A stretch of DNA of 64,000 nucleotides from Virgibacillus necropolis (GTDB lineage Bacteria; Bacillota; Bacilli; Bacillales; Amphibacillaceae): contig NZ_CP022437.1 in assembly GCF_002224365.1 (NCBI RefSeq), positions 3,286,001 to 3,350,000 of the forward strand, in the 5' to 3' direction. Below are positions 9,689 to 17,733 of the stretch, in pieces. Under the pieces are notes generated by a model. That model worked only from the letters and a program-made list of their open reading frames with translations, did no database searches and was not told the DNA's origin. Made by a program: the position numbers and the translations under genes. Positions within the stretch are counted from its first letter, which is position 1; the number at the start of each line of letters is the position of its first letter.

Positions 9689-11294
9689 TCTTCCCACCGC
9701 CTAATCCAAATACTTGAATAAAGTATTGAAGTTCTTTGTTAACATCTCCGTTCGTACCTTTCAATTCATTCAACATCGCAAATAGATTTTGCTCAGCTTG
9801 TTGGAGTTCTTGTTGTGTTTGTTGCATTGCACCCGATAGCTCGACAAGTGAAATTTCCTCTTCTTCCTCAAATGTGTCTACATAGCGAGGGATATTTAAG
9901 TTGTAATCATTTTCAACGATTTCCTTGAAAGAAGCGAGATGTGCGTATTTTTCAACACCTTCACGTTGAATATATGTTTCAAGCATTTTGTCGATATGTT
10001 CATCTTTTAAGACGTTTTGATTTTTACCTTTTTCAAATTCGTTTGATGCGTCGATAAATAACACATCTTTTTTTGAACGATTTTTCTTTAAGATAATAAC
10101 CGTCGTTGGGATAGATGTATTAAAGAAAATATTCGATGGTAACCCGATCACCGTATCAATTGCGCCATTATCTAATAGAATTTTACGAATTTTCCCTTCT
10201 GTATTCCCTCTAAATAAAACGCCATGTGGCAATACAATCGCCATAACACCACTGTCTTTCAAGTGATAAAAGCCATGTAGTAAGAAAGCAAAGTCTGCTT
10301 TCGATTTCGGAGCTAATACACTGTACATTGAAAAGCGTGGATCATCTAAGAAACCTTTTTCTGCAGTCCATTTGGCCGAATATGGTGGGTTCATTAATAC
10401 ACCATCAAAGTTCGTTGGTTCATCAGTAGGCCAGTCCTGGTCTAATGTATCCGCATTGCTCAAGTGTTGATTGGCTGTATCTACACCATGCAAAATCATG
10501 TTCATACGAGCCAAGTTATATGTCGACGTATTTAGCTCTTGTCCGAAGTATGAAATCGTTCCAGCTTGATTCGAGTATTTCTTCACATTTAATAGAAGTG
10601 ACCCCGATCCCATTGTTGGATCATACACTGAGAAGCCTTTTTGATTTTCTTTGCCATCTAGGACGATTCTTGTCATCAGTGTTGAAATAGCTTGTGGCGT
10701 ATAGAATTCACCCGCTTTTTTACCTGAATTAGATGCAAATTCACCGATTAAATATTCATAAGCATCGCCTAGCATGTCACCGTCATGTCCTGCAACGTCT
10801 AATACGGATAATTCTTTCATTACTTCGGCAATACTTTGATTTTGCTTTTGAGGTGTTGAACCTAGCTTTTTCGAGTATAGATCGACATCCTCAAATAAAT
10901 TTTCAAATGTTTCGCTGGATTGTTCAATATTTCGAAAACCTTGTACTAAATCTTCTAATTGGAATAACCCTTTATGTATTGCTTGTACAAGTGCTGTAAA
11001 GGTTAAGTTCGGTTCAAGTGTATAAGAAAAATCATATTGTAATTCGCCAAGTAAATCACCTTTTACATCTTCATCTTGGTACGCTTTTGCATAGACTTTC
11101 TGTGCGACTTCTAAGTCTGTTGTTGGTTCTTCGAGTAATGATGCGGCATGAATAAGCATCTTGTCTGACAAGAATTTATAGAAAACCAGCCCTAATAAAT
11201 AACTTTTATATTCGTTCGCATCCATTTTTGAACGTAAAATATCTGCTGAATTCCATAATGCCTGGTATAGTGTTTTTGATTTTATTTCTTCCAT
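9681..11294 (-). CDS. hsdM: Type I restriction-modification DNA methyltransferase subunit (HsdM)
   Basis: A 537-residue N6-adenine methyltransferase. The N-terminal HsdM helical domain (LYQALWNSADILRSKMDANE) is followed by EFYTPQAISTLM (about 196-207), SAM motif I DPTMGSGS at 225-232 and catalytic NPPY at 302-305, and a C-terminal coiled coil that contacts HsdS. Its stop overlaps the hsdS start. It lies 18 bases after a separate half-size S-like gene. Length and motifs are normal, so the methylase is expected to be active. Confidence 0.95.
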   Translation of the reverse strand: MEEIKSKTLYQALWNSADILRSKMDANEYKSYLLGLVFYKFLSDKMLIHAASLLEEPTTDLEVAQKVYAKAYQDEDVKGDLLGELQYDFSYTLEPNLTFTALVQAIHKGLFQLEDLVQGFRNIEQSSETFENLFEDVDLYSKKLGSTPQKQNQSIAEVMKELSVLDVAGHDGDMLGDAYEYLIGEFASNSGKKAGEFYTPQAISTLMTRIVLDGKENQKGFSVYDPTMGSGSLLLNVKKYSNQAGTISYFGQELNTSTYNLARMNMILHGVDTANQHLSNADTLDQDWPTDEPTNFDGVLMNPPYSAKWTAEKGFLDDPRFSMYSVLAPKSKADFAFLLHGFYHLKDSGVMAIVLPHGVLFRGNTEGKIRKILLDNGAIDTVIGLPSNIFFNTSIPTTVIILKKNRSKKDVLFIDASNEFEKGKNQNVLKDEHIDKMLETYIQREGVEKYAHLASFKEIVENDYNLNIPRYVDTFEEEEEISLVELSGAMQQTQQELQQAEQNLFAMLNELKGTNGDVNKELQYFIQVFGLGGGKNE

Positions 11295-11312
11295 TTTCCC
11301 ACTCCTAATAAA

Positions 11313-11876
11313 TTAGTCATTTTTCACATCTGTTTTTTGAATGAATTTCAAAAAAAATTGTTCTTCTAGTTCAGATTGCTGTTTTAATAAATATTGTCGT
11401 TTACATAAGTTAAAATAAGCTCTACCAATAAGTGATTGCTTTTGAAGATTAGGTAAATTAACATTTAGATCCTTTAAGATAGATGGTGTCATCTTAGGCA
11501 AATTAGTACCTTGCATGAGCACAAGTTTTTGTTTACGAATTTGATTTGATTCATTTAAGATATAGCAGAAATAATACGGATCAATCAATGATTCATCAAT
11601 AATTATTTTGGCGAAATTTTGATTAAGCAACTTCCCTTGATTATCTTCTGTTACTACAGTTGCCTTTGTACCAACAAAGCTAACCACAATATCGCCCGTA
11701 TGAGTGAGATAATTACTTTGTGAATTTCTATTCTGTTTCAAATATTCATCATCTATATGAGTTAGGTCAAAGTTCAAGTCATCAAATGTATAAAAAATAT
11801 GTTCCTTTAATCCTTCATCAGAGATCCTTGAAACATTTTGACCTACTTTAATAATTGCAACCTCATTTATTTTCAC
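11313..11876 (-). CDS. Half-size HsdS-like specificity protein
   Basis: A 187-residue protein placed first in the hsd operon. It reads like one target-recognition domain (KMTPSILKDLNVNLPNLQKQ is the usual end of a TRD) plus one C-terminal helix (QSELEEQFFLKFIQKT), i.e. half of a standard HsdS. Half-size S proteins can dimerise to make a symmetric recognition unit in some type I systems (family knowledge). Here it could instead be a remnant, an alternative specificity module, or a modulator of the full HsdS. It does not carry the FFKQLDDTIA spacer repeat, so it is not an obvious recombination partner. It begins MKINEVAII and has no frameshift. Confidence 0.75.
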   Translation of the reverse strand: MKINEVAIIKVGQNVSRISDEGLKEHIFYTFDDLNFDLTHIDDEYLKQNRNSQSNYLTHTGDIVVSFVGTKATVVTEDNQGKLLNQNFAKIIIDESLIDPYYFCYILNESNQIRKQKLVLMQGTNLPKMTPSILKDLNVNLPNLQKQSLIGRAYFNLCKRQYLLKQQSELEEQFFLKFIQKTDVKND

Positions 11877-12267
11877 AGTGTCACCCCTTTTAGTAGTTCG
11901 AAAAAATTACTAAACAATGGGTTTAATATTATCACGTAAATAACAGAACATCAAGTAATTCTCCTGAATTACTAAAACTATAATATGTCACAAAAAAAGA
12001 ACTGTACTCACAGTTCCTTACAATCTTAAAGCTATTAAAAGGCTTTTCATTATTTCTAAATACCTCAAATCATCCGTAACAACTTCCCTACTATAATTTC
12101 TTTCTACAATTGGGGTATTCCCCACATCCCCTCTCTATATCAGAACCTGTTTCTTAACGAAGATGAAACGGTTAAGAAATTAAATTATAAAAAACTTTAT
12201 AATTTGTTTAATCGAATGTAAGAAAAGGTATCAGTTCCTACATGGGGAACCGCCAACTTTAAGGATA
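11877..12267. other. Decayed region upstream of the hsd operon
   Basis: No gene was seen. A hairpin with arms TTTCTTAAC/GTTAAGAAA lies at 12150-12179. The motif ACCGCCAACTTTAAG near 12250-12264 resembles ACCGCCAACATTAAG near 61132-61146 and may be an insertion-sequence end. The left part should hold the hsd operon promoter. Confidence 0.35.
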
Positions 12268-12319
12268 TTGAACGAAAAAAAGTCTAATTCCTCCGTATTT
12301 TTTGTGACAAATTAGGCTT
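12268..12319 (-). repeat. Dispersed 52-bp repeat, copy A (terminator-like hairpin)
   Basis: This segment aligns without gaps to 60881-60932 with 43 of 52 bases identical. It contains an inverted repeat (AAGTCTAATT/AATTAGGCTT). Read on the minus strand the hairpin is followed by a T-run, the shape of an intrinsic terminator. It lies about four bases from the motif CCGCCAACTTTAAG, so it is probably the tail of a decayed mobile element. Confidence 0.55.
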
Positions 12320-12469
12320 ATGATCTTAATACAGATAGGTAAGGGTTTGAAGTTATCGCTCCCTTTTTCCCCTGTTTGCAACTTCGTAGACCATGCAACC
12401 TTCAAGCAATCTAGGATTGGAATAAAAGAGACTTCATTAAATACATAGATTAGAATGAGTTGACTTGCC

Positions 12470-12503
12470 GTGCCGTACGCGATGAAAGTTGCACATACGT
12501 CGT
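12470..12503 (+). other. 34-nt hairpin resembling group II intron domain V
   Basis: On the plus strand, GTGCCGTACGCGATGAAAGT followed by TGCACATACGTCGT forms a 34-nt stem-loop with a GAAA-type tip. It has the length and layout of bacterial group II intron domain V, although the canonical closing GAGC is GTGC here. The odd point is orientation: it faces opposite to the adjacent intron-protein remnant. It may be part of a rearranged intron or a chance likeness. Confidence 0.3.
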
Positions 12504-12527
12504 TAATCATTTCTTTTTGTTTATAGT

Positions 12528-13031
12528 TTAGGTGAAATGCTGTGTAGCTTTAATTTTGAGTTTATCCCTTAAATGGACAAGTCGGTGAATAGGTTCGTAT
12601 AGCACGACCAGATTCGAAAACCGATTATCTCTTGTGAGATGATAAGGCTCTTTATGGTGACAATGCCAATCCGAAAGACCGAGTTCCACCCCTGTTACCG
12701 CACACCTACCATATTGGGCAATAAACTTACTAATGCGATTATCGTTGTATTCTATCGTTCGATTTGGAATAAAGTTTGTCATGACATGATGAAGTACGTT
12801 TTTCTGAATCGCTTTTAAGTTTTGGTGTATCTTTGTTCTGCCAACGGCAGTATAGTTACAGACATCTTGCGAAAAACACAAATTCGTTTTATGCCGTTGG
12901 GCATAGATGGGGACAAATACTATGTCCTGTATCTTATAGAAGTGTGGTTCATATCCTTTATAATGTTTCTGTAGCGTACTGGTCATATCCTTAAACTTGG
13001 CTTCTTTTCTAAGGTCTTTACCATCCTTAAT
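12528..13031 (-). pseudogene. Group II intron-encoded protein remnant (C-terminal X/D and HNH region)
   Basis: The minus strand stays open for about 167 codons and reads KDGKDLRKEAKFKDM, then CFSQDVCNYTAVGRTKIHQN, and ends in an HNH endonuclease domain with RCAVTGVELGLSDWHCHHKEP and HRLVHLRD. This layout is the C-terminal third of LtrA-type group II intron reverse transcriptase/maturases. The reverse transcriptase domain that should precede it is absent; an in-frame TAA at 13032-13034 and unrelated sequence follow. It is therefore a decayed intron, not a working retroelement. The HNH cysteine/histidine residues are still present. Confidence 0.7.
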
Positions 13032-13096
13032 TTAAGCTAGCAACATTTCGCACAACAAACACGCCTGATTGTGGAAGTTCGTTATTTAAAATTTTC

Positions 13097-13127
13097 TTGT
13101 TGTACTAACTGCACCTGTTTGTAATAT
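13097..13127. repeat. Short dispersed repeat, copy A (AACTGCACCTG motif)
   Basis: TTGTTGTACTAACTGCACCT followed by GTTTGTAATAT resembles 62889-62923, which shares GTTGTnC, AACTGCACCTG, TTG and AATAT. Both copies sit in non-coding DNA. They probably stem from the same kind of mobile element; I cannot name it. Confidence 0.4.
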
Positions 13128-13349
13128 AAGGTTAGCCAGTTTTTTTCTGGTTGACCTTTTTTTATATGGTCTTATGATTACGGTAATCGGGGGTGGAGCA
13201 CCCGTGGGACGCCAATCCCGTAAGCTAAACTGTTCACCCCCCCCACTTCTATAAACGTGCTTCAGGCTGATTGGGACAATGCCCCGTTTAACAAGCGAAC
13301 CTACGACATTACAAGAAGACTTAGCGTTTAATTTAAGGAAAAGAAATGT

Positions 13350-13472
13350 ATGAATGCAGTCATTGGTCTGGATGTTGTCAAAGGGAAAAGTCAAGTTCAA
13401 GCCTTTTTAGATAAGGGAAATCCATATCGCAAAAGCTTTAGTATTCGTCTCTACACATCTAACAGTCGTTAA
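13350..13472 (+). pseudogene. IS110-family transposase, N-terminal fragment
   Basis: Forty codons reading MNAVIGLDVVKGKSQVQAFL and then DKGNPYRKSF. This is the opening of IS110-type DEDD transposases, including the first catalytic Asp of IGLDV. After about residue 31 the likeness stops and a TAA ends the frame, so the remaining 350 or so codons are gone. The upstream strand also seems to belong to the element but shows no gene. Confidence 0.7.
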
Positions 13473-13500
13473 TAAAAATAAGACTATTTCAACTCTCAAA

Positions 13501-13587
13501 GTTAAATTATAATTAATTTATGGTTAAATATTACTAATAAAATGGTTAAATCATAATTAATTTATGGTAAAATATTACTAATAGAAT
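13501..13587 (+). repeat. Tandem 43-bp direct repeat upstream of the MBL gene
   Basis: Two copies (13501-13543 and 13545-13587, period 44) match at 40 of 43 positions. They end just before the AAGGAGG ribosome binding site of the metallo-beta-lactamase gene. Each copy holds A+T-rich elements (TTATAATTAATTTATGG and TATTACTAATA) that could serve as promoter -10 regions or repressor sites. Placement argues for a regulatory role. Confidence 0.7.
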
Positions 13588-13603
13588 TTCAAGGAGGGTA
13601 CAT

Positions 13604-14674
13604 GTGGGAATTGAAATCGAATTTATTCCAGTTGGAGATAACACTAAAAATGGAGATGCCATTGTAGTGAGATATGGCGAAGAGGGAAACTATAAAATAA
13701 TGGTAGTCGACGGTGGTACTAAAGATTCAGGGAGTAAGATAGTACAACATATACAAGACTACTATAATACAAGCTATGTAGATTACGTTGTTAATACTCA
13801 TCCAGATAGCGACCACGTGTCTGGATTAACAATTGTACTTGAAGAGTTAGAGGTTGGCGAACTATGGATGCATCTACCTTGGGAACATTCTTCTAAAATA
13901 CGTGACTTATTTCATGATGGTAGAATCACTGATAATAGTTTATCTGAAAAGATTAAAGCATCTTTGAATAGAGCACATGAATTATATGAAATTGCTTGCG
14001 AAAAGGAAATTTCAATAAAGGAACCCTTTGAAGGGGCATACATTGGAGAATTTCAAGTACTCTCTCCTTTTGAGGATTGGTACGTTAATTATTTATTACC
14101 TGATTTTCCTAATATGCCGGAAAGGAAAGAGGAAAACGCTATAAGAAAATCATTCTCTGAATTTTACACGAAAATTTTAGAGTGGATCGAAGAAAATTGG
14201 GATAAAGAAACCCTAAGTGAAAACTATGGTACTACAGGTTCTAGAAATGAAAGTAGTGTAGTATTATATGGAAATATAGGGGGATATCAGGTTTTACTAA
14301 CAGGAGATGCAGGAAAGCAAGCACTTCATAATAGTGCTGATTATGCAGAGAATTTAGGAATTAAATTAAGTGATTGCAAATTTGTACAAATGCCTCACCA
14401 TGGAAGTCGACGAAATGTTTCACCTAGTGTTCTTGATAGAATTATAGGTGAAAAAAGTGAAAAAGGTACAGAACCAACTACTACTACCTTTGTATCAATT
14501 TCCCAAAAAACAGAAGACCACCCTAAGAAAGTTGTAACAAATGCTTTCATTCGAAGGGGTGCAAAAGTATTTGAAACCAGAGGATCTACTATTAGACAAC
14601 ACGAAGGTATGCCTCCAAGACCTGGTTGGACTTCTCTTACACCACTTAGCTTCAATTCTGAAGTTGAAAAATAA
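13604..14674 (+). CDS. ComEC/Rec2-like metallo-beta-lactamase-fold hydrolase
   Basis: A 356-residue soluble protein that looks like the free-standing C-terminal nuclease-like domain of ComEC. It shows the metal-binding motif THPDSDHVSG (His66, Asp68, Asp70, His71), LLTGDAGK with Asp235, and MPHHGSRRN with His265-266. No membrane helices or signal peptide are present, so it acts in the cytoplasm. The GTG start is preferred because AAGGAGG lies seven bases upstream, while the overlapping ATG is in another frame. Such proteins act on nucleic acids or other phosphoesters; the substrate is unknown. It is followed 249 bases later by a membrane protein on the same strand and lies inside a defence-rich area. 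Confidence 0.8.
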   Translation: MGIEIEFIPVGDNTKNGDAIVVRYGEEGNYKIMVVDGGTKDSGSKIVQHIQDYYNTSYVDYVVNTHPDSDHVSGLTIVLEELEVGELWMHLPWEHSSKIRDLFHDGRITDNSLSEKIKASLNRAHELYEIACEKEISIKEPFEGAYIGEFQVLSPFEDWYVNYLLPDFPNMPERKEENAIRKSFSEFYTKILEWIEENWDKETLSENYGTTGSRNESSVVLYGNIGGYQVLLTGDAGKQALHNSADYAENLGIKLSDCKFVQMPHHGSRRNVSPSVLDRIIGEKSEKGTEPTTTTFVSISQKTEDHPKKVVTNAFIRRGAKVFETRGSTIRQHEGMPPRPGWTSLTPLSFNSEVEK

Positions 14675-14923
14675 AAAGATTATGAAAATGCAATCTTTAA
14701 GTTGCAAAATTGAGTCTGTACTTTGTATTCTCAGTATAGACCTCTTATCAATATAAAATTAATTACTGACTAGTTCCATACTAGAATAAATCAAAATCTA
14801 TATACAACAATAAATTGCACATACTACCCGAAAGATAAAATAAACCTACAACTTACACTAAAACTATTTTTGTTATTTGTAAATGTTTTATAATCATATA
14901 ATATTTGAAGACGAGGTGTATTC

Positions 14924-15655
14924 ATGTCTGACAAAATACTAGATATGTTTAGTCAATATGAGCTAAAAGCTAGAATATTCCCAGCGCTATTAATCGTCGC
15001 CCCTTTTGGGTTAACTATTTTAATGTGGTATCCGAGTCTTATCAGCCTCGAGTCTAGTTTTATTACTATTCTTGTATTAGTAATAATCTTATTTTTCTTG
15101 GCAAAGATAGCTAGAGAAAATGGAAAAAAAGTACAACAGAAGCTATTAGATGAGTGTGGTGAATTTCCATCCACCACCTTTCTTAAACACACTGATAATA
15201 CGCTTAATGAAAATACCAAGAAAAGGTACCATCAATACCTCAGTAAAAATGTAGAAGGTATTCAATTACCTACTAAAGAACAAGAATTAGAATCTCCGAA
15301 TTTTTATAACGATCAATATAATTCTGCAGTTCATTGGTTACTTGAAAAGACAAGGGATAATAAAAAATACTCTCTTCTCTATCAAGATAATATAAACTAT
15401 GGCTTCAGTAGAAATATGTTGGGTATTAAACCACTAGGTATATTCTTTTCTTTTATATCAATAGCAATTAACATTTTTGGTATTTACCAAAAATACGAAG
15501 TATCTTTAATTAACCTCCCTTTGAAAGTGATAATTTCGTTCTTAATTAGTATTATTTTTATTTCTATGTGGACTTTCTTCGTAAAAAAGGATTGGGTAAG
15601 AAGTACTTCTAAGGCATATGCTAGAACTTTGTTATCAACTTGTGAAGGACGTTAA
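14924..15655 (+). CDS. Multi-pass membrane protein paired with the MBL hydrolase, unknown function
   Basis: A 243-residue protein beginning MSDKILDMFSQYELKARIFP behind a GAGGTG site. Two hydrophobic helices lie near residues 17-35 and 43-63, then a hydrophilic cytoplasmic-type region of about 100 residues with a conserved-looking stretch YGFSRNMLGIKPLG, then two more helices near 166-185 and 197-218. I recognise no enzymatic motif. The topology (two helix pairs around a soluble domain) is that of many membrane-acting effectors of bacterial immunity, but that role is inference from context. It shares strand and terminator with the MBL gene and may be co-transcribed with it. Confidence 0.6.
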   Translation: MSDKILDMFSQYELKARIFPALLIVAPFGLTILMWYPSLISLESSFITILVLVIILFFLAKIARENGKKVQQKLLDECGEFPSTTFLKHTDNTLNENTKKRYHQYLSKNVEGIQLPTKEQELESPNFYNDQYNSAVHWLLEKTRDNKKYSLLYQDNINYGFSRNMLGIKPLGIFFSFISIAINIFGIYQKYEVSLINLPLKVIISFLISIIFISMWTFFVKKDWVRSTSKAYARTLLSTCEGR

Positions 15656-15670
15656 AAACTCCAAAATTAA

Positions 15671-15713
15671 AATAAGGCTAGTACTGATTCAAAAATATAG
15701 TACTAGCCTTATT
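15671..15713 (+). terminator. Intrinsic terminator of the MBL/membrane-protein unit
   Basis: Perfect 15-base arms AATAAGGCTAGTACT/AGTACTAGCCTTATT with a 13-base loop, followed by TTTTAT. It starts 15 bases after the membrane-protein stop codon. Confidence 0.85.
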
Positions 15714-15738
15714 ATTTTATCGGTCACTAAGCCGGTGG

Positions 15739-16308
15739 TCACCAACGAGCGAGAAAAGGTGCGAAACCAATTCGAGAATACAATTGAGGATACCTTGCTA
15801 AACGCTTTTCTATCCCTGGCATACCAATTAAAATCATAGCAATATCGCTTTGGTCATACATATCCCTTAGTTGTTCTAAGTTTTGCATTTTTAATCGGTC
15901 TATCTCATCTACAATGATTAAATCTATGTCTTCATCCCAATGATCAGGAAAGGTCTCTTCTTGATTCATATTTTCTCTCATGTAGATCACCTTAACCATA
16001 TTTAATTTATGGCCTAGAATATCTATATCACTCATCATCCTTGTAGCTTTTACAGCAGGTGCAGTAAAGAAAAGTGTGCTGCAATTTAAAATTCTTGAAT
16101 CCACATTTTTCCCCATCTTCCCTAATTTTTTTTATTTAATGTGTTTTTCAATGTAATCCCAATTTGTATAGTAACGTGAAGATAGGGTCTTACCAACACC
16201 TGGTAATCCATAACAAATACCAATGTATTTATACTTTATGCATGCATCACAGAATTCAGCAAACCTCTTATATTCTTTAGTTTCAATAAAACCTTTGCCT
16301 TCACTCAT
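15739..16308 (-). pseudogene. TniB/TnsC-like transposition AAA ATPase, broken
   Basis: The minus strand from 16308 reads MSEGKGFIETKEYKRFAEFC and a Walker A GLPGVGKTLSSR, and stops at a TAA (16132-16134). The rest of the ATPase continues in another frame to 15739 with Walker B DLIIVDEIDRL, then LEQLRDMYDQSDIAMILIG and MPGIEKRLARYPQLYSRIGF. These are the hallmarks of TniB-type target-selection ATPases of Tn5053/Tn402-like or IS21-like elements. A frameshift splits the gene and the C-terminus is lost after IGF. No transposase gene adjoins it, so it is a remnant. Confidence 0.75.
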
Positions 16309-16528
16309 TGTAATATTAGATAGGTTACACTTAGTTAGACAGTGAAGATAACGGCTAGTTTTAATATAGTGTAGAGGCTAGAACTGATACGCCCTTACAC
16401 TATAATTATATTATTCAAGCGATTTGATAAAGAGTAGTTTTATTTAATCAAATTTGGAGAATAAGGCTACTCAAAAGAAAATTGAACAATTAGAAAAAGA
16501 AAAAGGTGAATTATAAAGGGAAATGTCT

Positions 16529-16645
16529 ATGAAAACTGTCCTATTATCAACTCTAAAGGTACGATTCCTTATATCCGTTGTATCAGAAACAATTTGGACT
16601 GCCCTTGCTGGACTTGCCGTTGGTGCTGAGTATATGAGCGAATAA
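16529..16645 (+). CDS. Possible small hydrophobic protein, 38 residues
   Basis: The frame reads MKTVLLSTLKVRFLISVVSE and ends LAVGAEYMSE. A GGG-containing site (AAAGGG) lies about nine bases upstream, and a strong terminator follows 25 bases after the stop. One weak hydrophobic helix is possible. An ATG two codons earlier is also in frame but too close to the binding site. No family is recognised; real expression is uncertain. Confidence 0.3.
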   Translation: MKTVLLSTLKVRFLISVVSETIWTALAGLAVGAEYMSE

Positions 16646-16670
16646 ACCAATTAAAACTGTGGTAACACTA

Positions 16671-16717
16671 GAAAAATAAAAAGGAGATAACCGAGAGGGC
16701 CCTCCTTTTTATTTTTC
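16671..16717 (+). terminator. Strong bidirectional intrinsic terminator
   Basis: Perfect 16-base arms GAAAAATAAAAAGGAG/CTCCTTTTTATTTTTC around a 15-base loop, with T-rich 3' arm. It separates the small frame at 16529 from the membrane-anchored protein gene at 16855. Confidence 0.8.
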
Positions 16718-16854
16718 CGGACTTTATTTAACTAAACTATCTGGTGCTTTAGTAAAGAACAGATCACAGAATTAGATGGAGAAAAAGGATATATTCAGAT
16801 AATATTTTAAGGCTAGATTTATAATATTTAACATTAGGAAGCAAGGGGAAATAT

Positions 16855-17613
16855 ATGAATAATTTTATTACAATTGAGCCTGTCTCTCTTGGAGAATTGT
16901 TAACTATTCTATCTTCAATAATACTATTAGTAATTACTTGGAAATCAGTATCAAATGCAAAAAAAGCAAACGCAATCACCAAACAATCACAACAACTGCA
17001 AAGTGAACAATTTAAACTAAGTATCAAGCCAGACTTAATTTTTGATATTCCGTCTATAAAATACACTCAAATAGATAATAATAAATCAAAGGTTAATATC
17101 ATAATAAATCCTGATCATACTTACTATATTAAAAATTTATCAAATAATATTTGCTACAATATAAGTGTAACAACTTTCATTTATTTACCAGATGATGGTT
17201 GGAATAAATATTATTCATTTTTAAATAACGAATTTGGCAAAGAAAAAGCCAGACCAAATATTGTTTCATATAGCAAAACATATGCTCTACATACTACAAA
17301 TAATTTAGAATGTACTATACCCTTTTATTACCTCGTATTGAATATTATTGCTTATGACGGAACAATTAATTCTCCGGAATTATATGTGTTTTTACAATAC
17401 GAAGACAAAACAAATAAAATTTATGAAGATTGCTTTCAACTAGTACAGACTGGGAAGCATATTGGAAGATTTGATGAACCTGATGATATAGAACTTCACT
17501 TTAGTCCAGTACTAAGTGAAAATGAAGAAATAAAAACAAAATTATATGAGCAAAAGAATAAATTAGAATCAGATTTCCCTGATAAACCAGAATTACATTA
17601 TTACAGTTTATAA
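16855..17613 (+). CDS. Membrane-anchored protein of unknown function
   Basis: A 252-residue protein with one N-terminal transmembrane helix (about residues 11-30, LGELLTILSSIILLVITW), then a short basic/Gln-rich coiled segment (SNAKKANAITKQSQQLQSEQ) and a globular domain of beta-strand character that should face the cytoplasm or cell surface. A good site (AAGGGG) precedes the ATG. I recognise no domain. It is very A+T-rich, monocistronic and flanked by terminators, like other accessory genes here. Confidence 0.6.
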   Translation: MNNFITIEPVSLGELLTILSSIILLVITWKSVSNAKKANAITKQSQQLQSEQFKLSIKPDLIFDIPSIKYTQIDNNKSKVNIIINPDHTYYIKNLSNNICYNISVTTFIYLPDDGWNKYYSFLNNEFGKEKARPNIVSYSKTYALHTTNNLECTIPFYYLVLNIIAYDGTINSPELYVFLQYEDKTNKIYEDCFQLVQTGKHIGRFDEPDDIELHFSPVLSENEEIKTKLYEQKNKLESDFPDKPELHYYSL

Positions 17614-17676
17614 GCTAGATAGATGGAGATTGTGAAAAAATATCCTTAAAGTAACTGATGCTTTAATGGAATAAGC

Positions 17677-17730
17677 CAATCTAAAAAAGTCGAATCCTTT
17701 AGCATACGGGACTTCGACTTTTTTAGATTG
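17677..17730 (+). terminator. Intrinsic terminator, 18-bp perfect arms
   Basis: Arms CAATCTAAAAAAGTCGAA and TTCGACTTTTTTAGATTG surround a loop of 18 bases. It lies 64 bases after the membrane-anchored protein gene and could work in either direction. Confidence 0.8.
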
Positions 17731-17733
17731 AAA

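Noticed and set aside
12259-12510. 83-codon minus-strand frame after the intron-protein remnant
   Set aside because: No binding site or family likeness; it runs through the domain V-like hairpin and the dispersed repeat, which explain the DNA better.
13086-13400. 104-codon minus-strand frame opposite the IS110 fragment
   Set aside because: Low-complexity, no start signal, and the IS110 N-terminus on the other strand is clear.
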